Shown one piece after another: positions 33,975-42,877 of a stretch of DNA of 64,000 bases. Location of the stretch: the NCBI GenBank assembly GCA_000632805.1, contig CP007444.1, positions 3,770,772 to 3,834,771 of the forward strand. Direction: 5' to 3'. Position 1 is the first letter of the stretch. Every line of letters begins with the position of its first letter. Source of the DNA: Dyella jiangningensis. GTDB taxonomy: Bacteria; Pseudomonadota; Gammaproteobacteria; Xanthomonadales; Rhodanobacteraceae. The notes under the pieces were generated by a model. It saw nothing but the letters and a program-made list of their open reading frames with translations, was not told where the DNA came from and searched no databases. The translations under genes and the position numbers were made by a program.

Positions 33975-35216
33975 ATGTCCTCTCCCCCTTCGCCTGCGGC
34001 GGATGCCCTGCGTTCGCATCCCGCCTTCGTACAGTTCTGGTTCGCGCGCATCTGTTCGGGCTTCGGCTTCCAGATGCTGTCCGTTGCCGTCGGGTGGCAG
34101 GTCTATGCCATTACCGGGCGCGCGCTCGACCTGGGCCTGATTGGCCTTGTGCAGTTCATCCCGTCGGTTCTGCTGGCGTTGCCAGCGGGACACGTCGCCG
34201 ACCAGTTCGAGCGTCGTCGCATCGTGCTGCTCGGACAGATCGTCGACATGCTGGCGATCGCCGTGCTTGCCGTCATCAGCGTCATGCATGTCGCCAACGA
34301 GCTGGCCATTCTCGCCCTGGTGTTCGTCATCGGTATCGCCAAGGCGTTCGAGTTTCCGGCGATGCAGTCGATGCTGCCCGCACTGGTGCCGACCTTCGTG
34401 CTGCCGCGCGCCATGGCTGCCAGCGCATCGGCAGGACAGGCCGCCATGATCATGGGGCCCGCCATTGGCGGCCTGCTCTACGTGGCCGGCCCTGGCGTGG
34501 TCTACGCGTTGTGCGCCCTGCTCTATCTCATCGCCGTACTGTTGATGGCGCACCTGCGCTACGAGCAGGCGCAGCCAAGGCGCGAGCCGGCAACGCTCAA
34601 GACATTGTTCGCCGGTGTGCATTTCATCCGCGCACGACCTGATGTGCTGGGCGTGATCTCGCTGGACCTGTTCGCCGTGCTGCTCGGCGGCGCCACCGCC
34701 CTGCTGCCGATCTTCGCCAAGGATGTGCTGCATACCGGCCCGTGGGGCCTGGGCCTGTTGCGTGCGGCGCCCGCCGTGGGTGCCTTGCTGATGTCGTTGT
34801 GGCTGGCACGGCACAACATGGAGCGGCGCGTGGGCCCGATCATGTTCGCGTCAGTGGCCGGCTTCGGCCTGGCGACGCTGGTGTTCGCCGTCTCTACCGT
34901 GTTGTGGCTGTCGCTGGTGGCCCTGTTCGCGCTGGGCGCCTTCGACATGGTGAGCATGGTGATTCGCGGCGCGCTCGTGCAGTTGGACACGCCTGATGAC
35001 ATGCGTGGCCGCGTCAGTGCCGTGAATGCCATCTTCATCAACACGTCCAACCAGCTTGGCGAATTCGAATCCGGCGTGCTGGCCGCCTGGGTCGGCGCGG
35101 TGAACTCCACCGTCATTGGCGGCATCGGCACCTTGGTGGTGGTGGCACTGTGGATGGCCATGTTCCCCACGTTGCGCAGGCGCCAGCGGCTGCATTCGGA
35201 GCCGGCGGCCTCGTGA
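33975..35216 (+). CDS. MFS exporter (EntS / MFS_3 type)
   Basis: 413 residues, about twelve membrane segments. ARICSGFGFQMLSVAVGWQVYAITGRALDLGLIGLVQFIPSVLL and the loop motif AGHVADQFERRRIVL (an MFS motif A variant) place it in MFS_3, which includes the enterobactin exporter EntS and macrolide exporters. It should expel a small compound with the proton gradient; the substrate is unknown. AGGAA lies about 6 bases before the ATG at 33975. Confidence 0.9.
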   Translation: MSSPPSPAADALRSHPAFVQFWFARICSGFGFQMLSVAVGWQVYAITGRALDLGLIGLVQFIPSVLLALPAGHVADQFERRRIVLLGQIVDMLAIAVLAVISVMHVANELAILALVFVIGIAKAFEFPAMQSMLPALVPTFVLPRAMAASASAGQAAMIMGPAIGGLLYVAGPGVVYALCALLYLIAVLLMAHLRYEQAQPRREPATLKTLFAGVHFIRARPDVLGVISLDLFAVLLGGATALLPIFAKDVLHTGPWGLGLLRAAPAVGALLMSLWLARHNMERRVGPIMFASVAGFGLATLVFAVSTVLWLSLVALFALGAFDMVSMVIRGALVQLDTPDDMRGRVSAVNAIFINTSNQLGEFESGVLAAWVGAVNSTVIGGIGTLVVVALWMAMFPTLRRRQRLHSEPAAS

Positions 35217-35476
35217 ATGGGAAGCTGCAAGCTGCGGCCTCGATCAGCTGAACGTCCCGCCAGGTCTTGAGCGGGGTCCGCGCTTACGGCGGGGCGCTCT
35301 GGCGTGAGTCGAAATGGCCTGCATTGCGGCGGCCGCCAATTTCGGCGCAATGGCGGTGCGTACGCCTGAAGCGTTGCGTCGCGATGGCCCTGCTGCTTGA
35401 CGGACGTCATGGCCGCCTCGTGGGGACTTCCTAGCATGCGAAGGCTCACCGCCCTTGCACGGATGGTCTTCTCCGC
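35217..35476. other. 260-base intergenic region
   Basis: Between the MFS gene and the hydroxylase gene. It holds the GC-rich inverted segment GGCGGCCGCC near 35327-35336. I see no gene and no terminator with a T-run. Confidence 0.4.
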
Positions 35477-36679
35477 ATGAATGTCGATATCGTGGTGGTT
35501 GGCGCCGGCCCTGCCGGCCTCTGCTTTGCGCGCGCGCTGGCCGACAGCGGGCTCAGCATCATGGTGATCGAACGGCAGCCGCTCAGCGCTTTGCGCGAAC
35601 CGGCTTTCGATGGACGCGAGATCGCCCTTACCCAACGCTCCGTGCGCATCCTGCGCCAGCTTGGCCTGTGGGACCGCCTGGGGGCATCGGACATCTCGCC
35701 GCTACGCACCGCACGCGTGCTCAATGGCCGGTCGCTGCACGGGCTCAGCGTGCTCCCCACCGGCATCGGGGATGGCGAACTGGGTTTCCTGATACCCAAC
35801 GACCGTATTCGTCGCGCTGCCTACGCCTGCGTGGAACAGGAACCGCGCATCACGCTGGTCAGTGACACGGCGGTGAGCGCCGTTTCGTTGTCCGACGGCA
35901 TGCCGCATCTGCAACTCGCCGATGGCAGCAGCGTCACCGCCCGCCTGGTGGTCGCAGCCGACAGCCGTTTCTCGTCGTTGCGTCGCGATGCCGGCATCGC
36001 GGTGGACATGCATGACTTCGGCAAGACCATGCTGGTGTGCCGCATGGCCCTGGAGAAGCCCCACGACGGCGAGGCGCTGGAATGGTTCGACCACGGCCAG
36101 ACCATGGCGTTGCTGCCGCTGCACCATGGCGAGGCATCCGTCGTGCTCACCTTGCCGGGCCACACCATGAAGTCGGTAATGGCCCTCGACGACGCGCAGT
36201 TCAATGAGGACATGCGCCGCCGCTTCGATGGCCGCTTCGGCGCGATGAGCCTCACCAGCACGCGCCACACCTATCCGCTCGTGGCCACTTACGCGCACCG
36301 GTTCATCGGGCCGCGGCTGGCACTGATCGGTGACGCGGCGGTAGGCATGCATCCGGTCACCGCACATGGTTTCAATCTCGGCCTGCTCAGCGTCGACACC
36401 TTGGCTGGACAGATTCGCCGCGCGCGCACCGCCGGCCAGGATTTCGCCGCGCCTCGCGTGCTCCAGCGTTACGAAAGGGACCATCGCGTAGCGACCTTGC
36501 CGCTGTATTTCGCCACGCAGGCCATCGTCAAGCTTTACACCGACGACCGGCTGCCGGCACGCGTGGCACGCACGGCCTTGCTGCGCGCGGCACAGGCCAC
36601 CCCGCCGTTCCGTCGCACGCTGGCGCGCATGCTCGCGGCCCAAGGCCGCGACGAACAGATGCCGCCCATGTCCGGATGA
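35477..36679 (+). CDS. ubiM: UbiM-like FAD-dependent ubiquinone hydroxylase
   Basis: 400 residues. FAD fold DIVVVGAGPAGLCFARALADSG; second FAD motif RLALIGDAAVGMHPVTAHGFNLGL (GD...P); the family patch REPAFDGREIALTQRSVRILRQLGLW. This is the UbiH/COQ6 class of aromatic hydroxylases. The patch best fits UbiM, described in Neisseria as hydroxylating several ring positions of the ubiquinone precursor. Assignment to UbiM over UbiF/UbiH or another monooxygenase is from remembered family pattern, not an alignment. No other ubi gene is nearby. The start at 35477 gives the standard N-terminus. Confidence 0.75.
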   Translation: MNVDIVVVGAGPAGLCFARALADSGLSIMVIERQPLSALREPAFDGREIALTQRSVRILRQLGLWDRLGASDISPLRTARVLNGRSLHGLSVLPTGIGDGELGFLIPNDRIRRAAYACVEQEPRITLVSDTAVSAVSLSDGMPHLQLADGSSVTARLVVAADSRFSSLRRDAGIAVDMHDFGKTMLVCRMALEKPHDGEALEWFDHGQTMALLPLHHGEASVVLTLPGHTMKSVMALDDAQFNEDMRRRFDGRFGAMSLTSTRHTYPLVATYAHRFIGPRLALIGDAAVGMHPVTAHGFNLGLLSVDTLAGQIRRARTAGQDFAAPRVLQRYERDHRVATLPLYFATQAIVKLYTDDRLPARVARTALLRAAQATPPFRRTLARMLAAQGRDEQMPPMSG

Positions 36680-36755
36680 ACGGCGACGGTCGTTGTTTAC
36701 GCGTCACTCACGTCGCCGCTGGCAACGTTGGCTTTCATTCTGCGAGGAGCACGCC

Positions 36756-37091
36756 ATGGGCCGACCCTACGACATCGAAAACACCGTCAATGGCGTTCGC
36801 GAACGGGTAGGCGATCGCATCCGGCACTATGCGGACGAAGCCGCCGACCGGGCGGACGACCTGATGGAACGCGGGCGCGACGCGCGCCGCCGCTTCGGAC
36901 GCAACCGCAACACGTATGCTCGCCGCATCGGGCACGCTGCGGAAGACTTCGCTGACGAAGCCAACTACCAGTATCGCCGACTGCGCCGCCACGTCTCGCG
37001 GCATCCGGTCGCGACCACGGCGATCGTGGCCGGCACGGTCGGCGCGTTCTTCCTGCTGCGGCATTTGTTCCGCAACCAGGATGACGATTGA
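36756..37091 (+). CDS. DUF883 / ElaB-like membrane-anchored small protein
   Basis: 111 residues. A highly charged helical region (about 1-80, many Arg, Asp and Glu) is followed by HPVATTAIVAGTVGAFFLLRHLF, one membrane segment near the C-terminus, and an acidic tail NQDDD. This is the layout of the YqjD/ElaB (DUF883) group, which in E. coli anchors ribosomes or stress factors at the inner membrane. Sequence identity to that family is not obvious, so I call it by architecture. GCGAGGAG lies 6 bases before the ATG; a strong terminator follows the stop. Confidence 0.7.
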   Translation: MGRPYDIENTVNGVRERVGDRIRHYADEAADRADDLMERGRDARRRFGRNRNTYARRIGHAAEDFADEANYQYRRLRRHVSRHPVATTAIVAGTVGAFFLLRHLFRNQDDD

Positions 37092-37108
37092 GTACCTCTT
37101 TCCGGCCA

Positions 37109-37140
37109 TAAAAAAACCCGCCGCCTGGCGGGTTTTTTAT
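37109..37140 (+). terminator. Rho-independent terminator
   Basis: AAAAAACCCGCC (37111-37122), loop GCCT, GGCGGGTTTTTT (37127-37138): perfect 12-base arms ending in a T-run. It ends the DUF883-like gene 20 bases after its stop, and its A-run means it could also work on the minus strand. Confidence 0.92.
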
Positions 37141-37211
37141 GGCGTACGGAACGGGCAGACGGGGAGCTGTTCGTTGGAGCAAGCCGTGAGCAGAGTCTGC
37201 CGCAAGAGTTG

Positions 37212-37304
37212 CCCTCACCCTGGCCCTCTCCCCGGAGGGGAGAGGGAGAAGACGCGCCGTACCCATGCATTCCTCGCCATCCAACGAAGCTGCTTTAAGT
37301 CCTC
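37212..37304 (-). repeat. Composite repeat module, copy 2 (inverted)
   Basis: CCCTCACCCTGGCCCTCTCC... palindrome (37212-37246), a variable middle, then TTCCTCGCCATCCAACGAAG...CTTTAAGTCCTC (37270-37304). It is the reverse complement of the module at 29693-29788 with two differences in the 35-base head. A REP copy abuts it at 37307. Confidence 0.75.
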
Positions 37305-37306
37305 TC

Positions 37307-37331
37307 GATCGCGCACTGGGTGTGCTCCTAC
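37307..37331 (-). repeat. Single GTAG-type REP
   Basis: GATCGCGCACTGGGTGTGCT followed by CCTAC, two bases after the composite module. One stem mismatch (GTGTGC) compared with the other copies. Confidence 0.75.
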
Positions 37332-37350
37332 AAAAGATGGAGCGCACTGG

Positions 37351-37385
37351 CCAAAAAAAAGGCCCGCTGGATCGCAGCGGGCCTT
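37351..37385 (-). terminator. Rho-independent terminator of aceE
   Basis: Arms AAGGCCCGCTG (37359-37369) and CAGCGGGCCTT (37375-37385), loop of 5; on the minus strand the stem runs into eight T (37353-37360). It lies 44 bases after the aceE stop. Confidence 0.9.
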
Positions 37386-37428
37386 CTCATCCTGCTTCCT
37401 CACCCAGAGGGGAGGAGAGCAACGAACA

Positions 37429-40122
37429 TCAAACCGTCAGCGGGTTCGGCTTGTCCGGATCGAGCTTGTAGGTCTTGATGGCGCGAGCGACATCCTTCGC
37501 GTTGACCTTGCCATCCTTCGCCAATGCAGCCAGCGCGGCGTGCGCGATCCAGTAGCGATCGACTTCGAAGAAGCCGCGCAGATGTTCGCGGGTGTCCGAA
37601 CGACCGAAGCCGTCGGTGCCCAGCACCGTGTAACGCATGCCGTCCGGCATGAAGGCGCGGATCTGGTCGGCGAACTCACGCACGTAGTCGGTGGCGGCGA
37701 TCGCCGGACCCTGGCGGCCCTGCAGCAGGCCGGTGACGAACGGCACGCGCTGTTCGGCTTCCGGGTGCAGGCGGTTCCAGCGCTCGGCGTCGAAACCGTC
37801 GCGACGAAGTTCGCTGAAGCTGGGGCAGGACCAGATGTCGGCGGTGACGCCGAAGTCCTTCTCCAGCAGTTCGGCAGCGGCGATCACTTCGCGCAGGATC
37901 GTGCCCGAACCCATGAGCTGCACGCGCGGTTCGCCCTTCTTCGGCTTGCCGGCGTCCTTGAACAGGTACATGCCCTTGATGATGCCTTCCTCGACGCCCT
38001 GCGGCAGGTCGGGGTGGCTGTAGTTCTCGTTCATCACGGTGATGTAGTAGTAGACGTCTTCCTGCTCCTGCACCATGCGACGGGTGCCGTCCTGCAGGAT
38101 CACCGCGATTTCATAGGAGAACGTCGGGTCGTACGACTTCACGTTCGGAATCGCACCGGACAGCAGGTGCGAATGGCCGTCCTCGTGCTGCAGGCCTTCG
38201 CCGTTCAGCGTGGTGCGGCCAGCGGTGCCGCCGATGAGGAAGCCGCGCGCGCGCATGTCGCCGGCCGCCCAGGCCAGGTCGCCGATGCGCTGGAAGCCAA
38301 ACATCGAGTAGTAGATGAAGAACGGCAGCATCGGCTGGTTGCTGATGCTGTAGCTGGTGGCCGCGGCCATCCAGGCGGCCATGCCGCCGGCCTCGGAGAT
38401 GCCTTCCTGCAGCACCTGGCCCTTCTGGTCTTCGCGGTAGTACAGCAGCTGGTCGGCGTCCTGCGGACGGTACTTCTGGCCGAACGGCGCGTAGATGCCG
38501 ATCTGGCGGAACATGCCTTCCATGCCGAACGTGCGGGCTTCGTCGGCCACGATCGGCACGATGCGCTCGCCGATCTGCTTGTCGCGCAGCAAGAGGTTCA
38601 TGCCGCGCACCAGCGCCATGGTGGTGGAGATCTCGCGCTCGCCGGTGCCGTTGGTGATCTGCGTGAACGCCGAGAGATCCGGCGCCTTGAGCTTCACGTC
38701 GGTCTGGCGGCGACGCTGCGGCAGGAAACCGCCCAGCGCGCGGCGACGCTCCATCATGTACTGCACTTCCGGCGAATCCTTGCCCGGGTGGTAGTACGGC
38801 ACCTCGGCCAGCTTGTCGTCCGACACCGGGATGTTGAAGCGGTCGCGGAAGTGGCGCACGGCGTCGGCGTCCAGCTTCTTCTGCTGGTGCGTCGGGTTCT
38901 GCGATTCGCCGGCCGAGCCCATGCCGTAGCCCTTCACCGTCTTCGCCAGGATCACCGTGGGCATGCCCTTGGTGTTCACCGCCTGGTGATAGGCCGCATA
39001 GACCTTGTGCGGGTCATGGCCGCCGCGGTTCAAGCGCCAGATGTCGTCGTCGGACAGGTTGGCGACCATCTCGCGCGTTTCGGGGTACTTGTTGAAGAAA
39101 TGCTCGCGTGTGTACGCGCCACCGAAGGCCTTGCACGCCTGGTACTCGCCGTCGACGGTTTCCATCATCAGCTTGCGCAGCACGCCCTTGGTATCGCGGG
39201 CGAGGAGCGGATCCCAGTAGCTGCCCCAGACCACCTTGATGGCGTTCCAGCCGGCGCCGCGGAACACGCCTTCCAGTTCCTGGATGATCTTGCCGTTGCC
39301 GCGCACCGGACCATCCAGGCGCTGCAGGTTGGCATTGATCACGAACACCAGGTTGTCCAGGCCTTCGCGGCCGGCCAGCGAGATGGCGCCGAGCGACTCG
39401 GGCTCGTCAGTTTCACCGTCGCCCATGAAGCACCAGATCTTGCGATCGGTCTTCGGCATCAGGCCGCGGTTTTCCAGGTACTTCCAGAACTGCGCCTGGT
39501 AGATCGCCTGGATCGGACCCAGGCCCATCGACACCGTCGGCACCTGCCAGTAGTCCGGCATCAGCCAGGGATGCGGGTATGAGGACAGGCCGCGGCCGTG
39601 GCCGGCCACTTCCATGCGGAACAGGTCGAGCTGCTCCTCGGAGATGCGGCCTTCCAGGAAGGAGCGCGCGTAGATGCCCGGGCTGGAGTGGCCCTGGTGG
39701 AACACCAGATCGCCCGGATGGTCGGCGCTCGGCGCGCGCCAGAAATGGTTGAAGCCCACGTCATACAGCGTGGCCGAGGACGCGAAGCTGGCGATATGGC
39801 CGCCCAGTTCGCCCGGCTTGCGGTTGGCGCGCACCACCATGGCCATCGCGTTCCAGCGGACCAGCGTGCGGATGCGCCATTCCATCGCCGCGTCGCCGGA
39901 CATCTTGGCTTCGTTCGCGGGCGAGATGGTGTTGACGTATTCGGTGGTCGGGTTGAACGGCAGGTAGCCGCCGGCCCGGCGCGTCGAATCGACCATCTTC
40001 TCCAGCAGGTAATGCGCGCGCTCGGTGCCGTCGTGATTGATGACCGCATTGAGCGATTCGACCCATTCCTGGGTTTCGGTGGGGTCGAGGTCCTGTTGAA
40101 GGATGTCGTCGAGCTGATCCAT
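37429..40122 (-). CDS. aceE: Pyruvate dehydrogenase E1, homodimeric type
   Basis: 897 residues, close to E. coli AceE (887). The thiamine diphosphate motif is CFMGDGETDEPESLGAISLAGREGLDNLVFVINAN; the N-terminal DDILQQDLDPTETQEWVESL region binds E2; GHIASFASSATLYDVGFNHFWRA contains an active-site His. It decarboxylates pyruvate and acetylates the lipoyl group of AceF. aceF and lpdA lie about 21 kb away, so the subunits are not in one operon. GGAGAG lies upstream of the ATG at 40122. maeB, another pyruvate-linked gene, is directly upstream on the same strand. Confidence 0.97.
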   Translation of the reverse strand: MDQLDDILQQDLDPTETQEWVESLNAVINHDGTERAHYLLEKMVDSTRRAGGYLPFNPTTEYVNTISPANEAKMSGDAAMEWRIRTLVRWNAMAMVVRANRKPGELGGHIASFASSATLYDVGFNHFWRAPSADHPGDLVFHQGHSSPGIYARSFLEGRISEEQLDLFRMEVAGHGRGLSSYPHPWLMPDYWQVPTVSMGLGPIQAIYQAQFWKYLENRGLMPKTDRKIWCFMGDGETDEPESLGAISLAGREGLDNLVFVINANLQRLDGPVRGNGKIIQELEGVFRGAGWNAIKVVWGSYWDPLLARDTKGVLRKLMMETVDGEYQACKAFGGAYTREHFFNKYPETREMVANLSDDDIWRLNRGGHDPHKVYAAYHQAVNTKGMPTVILAKTVKGYGMGSAGESQNPTHQQKKLDADAVRHFRDRFNIPVSDDKLAEVPYYHPGKDSPEVQYMMERRRALGGFLPQRRRQTDVKLKAPDLSAFTQITNGTGEREISTTMALVRGMNLLLRDKQIGERIVPIVADEARTFGMEGMFRQIGIYAPFGQKYRPQDADQLLYYREDQKGQVLQEGISEAGGMAAWMAAATSYSISNQPMLPFFIYYSMFGFQRIGDLAWAAGDMRARGFLIGGTAGRTTLNGEGLQHEDGHSHLLSGAIPNVKSYDPTFSYEIAVILQDGTRRMVQEQEDVYYYITVMNENYSHPDLPQGVEEGIIKGMYLFKDAGKPKKGEPRVQLMGSGTILREVIAAAELLEKDFGVTADIWSCPSFSELRRDGFDAERWNRLHPEAEQRVPFVTGLLQGRQGPAIAATDYVREFADQIRAFMPDGMRYTVLGTDGFGRSDTREHLRGFFEVDRYWIAHAALAALAKDGKVNAKDVARAIKTYKLDPDKPNPLTV

Positions 40123-40370
40123 GGGGAACTTCTCTCCGCGGCGCCCGGGGGTTGGCGCGGCTATAGGTGGACACCTCCGGCGCGGGAGGCGGGAAACCCT
40201 CTGAGTGTAGCTCCGGCGGGGTTTTTCGCCAATTGGATCGAGACAATACGGGGGCGCATGGGGTGGAAGAGTTTGATTCTGGCGACAATCGCCGAAGTGG
40301 TATGCAACCCGCCTTTCGGAGCGCGGGGATCCAGCCCGCCTCGGGGACGAAAAATCAGGGGCAGCCGCAA
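40123..40370. other. Intergenic region upstream of aceE
   Basis: Should hold the aceE promoter, since the maeB terminator lies at its far end. I cannot place -35/-10 boxes with confidence and see no clear PdhR-like palindrome. No gene. Confidence 0.4.
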
Positions 40371-40401
40371 CGAAAACGGGGCCGCCATGGCCCCGTTTTC
40401 G
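40371..40401 (-). terminator. Hairpin terminator of maeB
   Basis: Perfect 13-base arms CGAAAACGGGGCC (40371-40383) and GGCCCCGTTTTCG (40389-40401), loop GCCAT. The T-run is inside the stem on the minus strand. It starts 24 bases after the maeB stop. Confidence 0.8.
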
Positions 40402-40424
40402 GTCTACCGCGGACTCGCGTCAGC

Positions 40425-42716
40425 TCAGCTTCGGCGCTCGCTCTGCGCGTGGCGGATCTGCGCGTCCACGGCGGCAATCGCGGTCATGTTCACCACGCGA
40501 CGCGCGGTGGAGGCCGGCGTGAGGATGTGCGCCGGCTTGTTGATGCCCATCAGGATCGGGCCGATGGCCACGCCGTCCGTCATCACGCGCACCAGGTTGT
40601 AGGCGATGTTGGCGGCGTCGAGGTTCGGCATCACGAACAGGTTCGCGCGGCCGCTCAGCGTGGTGTTGGGGAACATGCGCAGGCGCAACGCCTCGTCCCA
40701 CGCGGTGTCCGCCTGCATCTCGCCATCCATGTCGAGCTTGGGACCGCGCTGCACCAGGATCTCGCGCACCTTGCGCATCTTGGCGGCGCTGGCGTTCTCG
40801 TGGCTGCCGAAGTTCGAGTGCGACAGCAGCGCGATTTTCGGCTCCACGCCGAACAGCTTGAGGCGATAGCTCGCCTGCAAAGTCGCTTCGGCGATCTGCT
40901 CGGCCGTGGGATCGCACTGCACGTGCGTGTCGAGGAAGAACCACGCGCCCTGGTCGTTGATCACGCCGGTCATCGCCGAGGTGCAGGAAACGCCCGGATC
41001 CAGGCCGAACACGCTGCGCATGTAGCCGAGCTTCTTGTGGAAGCGACCGACCAGACCGCAGATCATCGCGTCGGCTTCGCCGCGCTCGACCATGATCGAC
41101 GCGATCAGCGTGGGACGCGAGCGCATCAGGTTCTTGGCGGCGGCCGGGCTTACGCCACGGCGTTCCGTAAGCGCGTGGTACTGCTGCCAGTACTCATTGA
41201 AGCGCGGATCGTCGTTGATGTTGGTGAGTTCGAAATCCACGCCTTCGCGCATGCGCAGGCCCAGGCGCTGGATGCGCGTCTCGATCACGTCGGGGCGGCC
41301 GATCAGGATCGGGAACGCCAGGCGCTCGTCGATCACCGTCTGCACCGCGCGCAATACGGTTTCTTCCTCGCCTTCGGCGTAGACCACCCGCTTGCGGTCG
41401 GCACGCGCGCGCTCGTACACCGGCTTCATCAGCAAGCCGGTGCGGTAGATGAACTGGCCGAGCTTTTCCTTGTACGCATCCATGTCGACGATGGGACGCG
41501 TGGCGACACCCGAATCCATCGCCGCCTGCGCCACCGCGGGCGCCAGCATCACGAGCAGGCGCGGGTCGAAGGGACGCGGGATGAGGTACTCAGGGCCGAA
41601 GGTCGGTACGTCGCCGCCATAGGCACTGGCGAGGTCACCGGCTTCCATGCGCGCCAGCGCGGCGATCGCGCGCACGCAGGCCAGCTTCATTGCCTCGTTG
41701 ATACCGGTCGCGCCCACGTCGAGTGCGCCACGGAAGATGTACGGGAAGCACAGCGCGTTGTTGACCTGGTTCGGGTAGTCCGAACGACCCGTGGCGATGA
41801 TGCAGTCCGGGCGCACCCGCTTGGCGTCTTCCGGGCTGATCTCGGGATTGGGGTTGGCCAGCGCGAGGATGATCGGCTTTTCAGCCATGCTCGCGACCAT
41901 CTCGGGCTTGAGGATGCCGCCGGCCGACAGGCCCAGGAACACATCGGCGCCCTCCACGATCTGGGCCAGCGTGCGCTTGTCGGTGTCACGCGCATAACGC
42001 TGCTTGTCCGGATCCATCTGGTCGCGACCGGTGTACAGCACGCCTTCGCGATCAAACGCGAGGATGTGCTCGGGCTTGAGGCCCAGCGCCACGAGCATGT
42101 CGAGGCAGGCGATGCCTGCAGCGCCCACGCCGGTGGTGGCGAGCTTCACGTCCTCGATCTTCTTGCCGACCACTTCCAGCGCGTTGAGCACGGCCGCGCC
42201 GACGATGATCGCGGTGCCGTGCTGGTCGTCGTGGAACACGGGAATCTTCATGCGCTCGCGCAGCTTGCGCTCAACGATGAAGCACTCCGGCGCCTTGATG
42301 TCCTCGAGATTGATGCCGCCGAAGGTCGGCTCCAGCGAGGCGATGATGTCGACCAGCTTGTCCGGGTCGTGCTCGTTGATTTCGATATCGAACACATCGA
42401 TGCCGGCGAACTTCTGGAACAGCACGCCCTTGCCTTCCATCACCGGCTTGCCGGCGAGCGGGCCGATGTTGCCCAGCCCGAGCACGGCGGTGCCGTTGGT
42501 GATGACCGCCACCAGATTGCCGCGCGCCGTCATTTCGCTGGCGGCGTTGGCGTCCTCGACGATCGCTTCACACGCATAGGCCACGCCGGGCGAATAAGCC
42601 AGCGCGAGGTCGCGCTGCGTCACCATCGCCTTGGTGGCGGTGACCTTGATTTTGCCGGGGCGCGGATAGCGGTGGTACTCGAGAGCAGCGTTGCGCAGTT
42701 CTTCGGGAAGGGCCAT
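40425..42716 (-). CDS. maeB: NADP-dependent malic enzyme, MaeB type
   Basis: 763 residues (E. coli MaeB has 759). Malic enzyme part about 1-425: [59 protein letters not shown] and the NADP fold [15 protein letters not shown]. The C-terminal part (about 430-763) is the phosphotransacetylase-like regulatory domain ([22 protein letters not shown]-like [13 protein letters not shown]), which usually lacks transacetylase activity and binds acetyl-CoA. It converts malate to pyruvate, CO2 and NADPH. The start at 42716 is the family N-terminus ([21 protein letters not shown]). Upstream of aceE on the same strand. Confidence 0.96.
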   Translation of the reverse strand: MALPEELRNAALEYHRYPRPGKIKVTATKAMVTQRDLALAYSPGVAYACEAIVEDANAASEMTARGNLVAVITNGTAVLGLGNIGPLAGKPVMEGKGVLFQKFAGIDVFDIEINEHDPDKLVDIIASLEPTFGGINLEDIKAPECFIVERKLRERMKIPVFHDDQHGTAIIVGAAVLNALEVVGKKIEDVKLATTGVGAAGIACLDMLVALGLKPEHILAFDREGVLYTGRDQMDPDKQRYARDTDKRTLAQIVEGADVFLGLSAGGILKPEMVASMAEKPIILALANPNPEISPEDAKRVRPDCIIATGRSDYPNQVNNALCFPYIFRGALDVGATGINEAMKLACVRAIAALARMEAGDLASAYGGDVPTFGPEYLIPRPFDPRLLVMLAPAVAQAAMDSGVATRPIVDMDAYKEKLGQFIYRTGLLMKPVYERARADRKRVVYAEGEEETVLRAVQTVIDERLAFPILIGRPDVIETRIQRLGLRMREGVDFELTNINDDPRFNEYWQQYHALTERRGVSPAAAKNLMRSRPTLIASIMVERGEADAMICGLVGRFHKKLGYMRSVFGLDPGVSCTSAMTGVINDQGAWFFLDTHVQCDPTAEQIAEATLQASYRLKLFGVEPKIALLSHSNFGSHENASAAKMRKVREILVQRGPKLDMDGEMQADTAWDEALRLRMFPNTTLSGRANLFVMPNLDAANIAYNLVRVMTDGVAIGPILMGINKPAHILTPASTARRVVNMTAIAAVDAQIRHAQSERRS

Positions 42717-42877
42717 GGGATGCGTTGATCGATAAGGGGAGTCGGGGCCGCCACGGCGGCAGGCCATCATGGTATCACCCGCGAGGCCCGACCCCATGGA
42801 GCAATGCAGCGATCCGGCCACGTATGGGGCCGTCACACCGCTGAAAACATGCGCTTTCGCACATGACGGGCGAACGG

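Noticed and set aside
36916..42728. Two very long plus-strand frames opposite aceE and maeB
   Set aside because: Both genes on the minus strand are well-known enzymes with all motifs; the opposite frames give low-complexity His/Arg/Val sequence.
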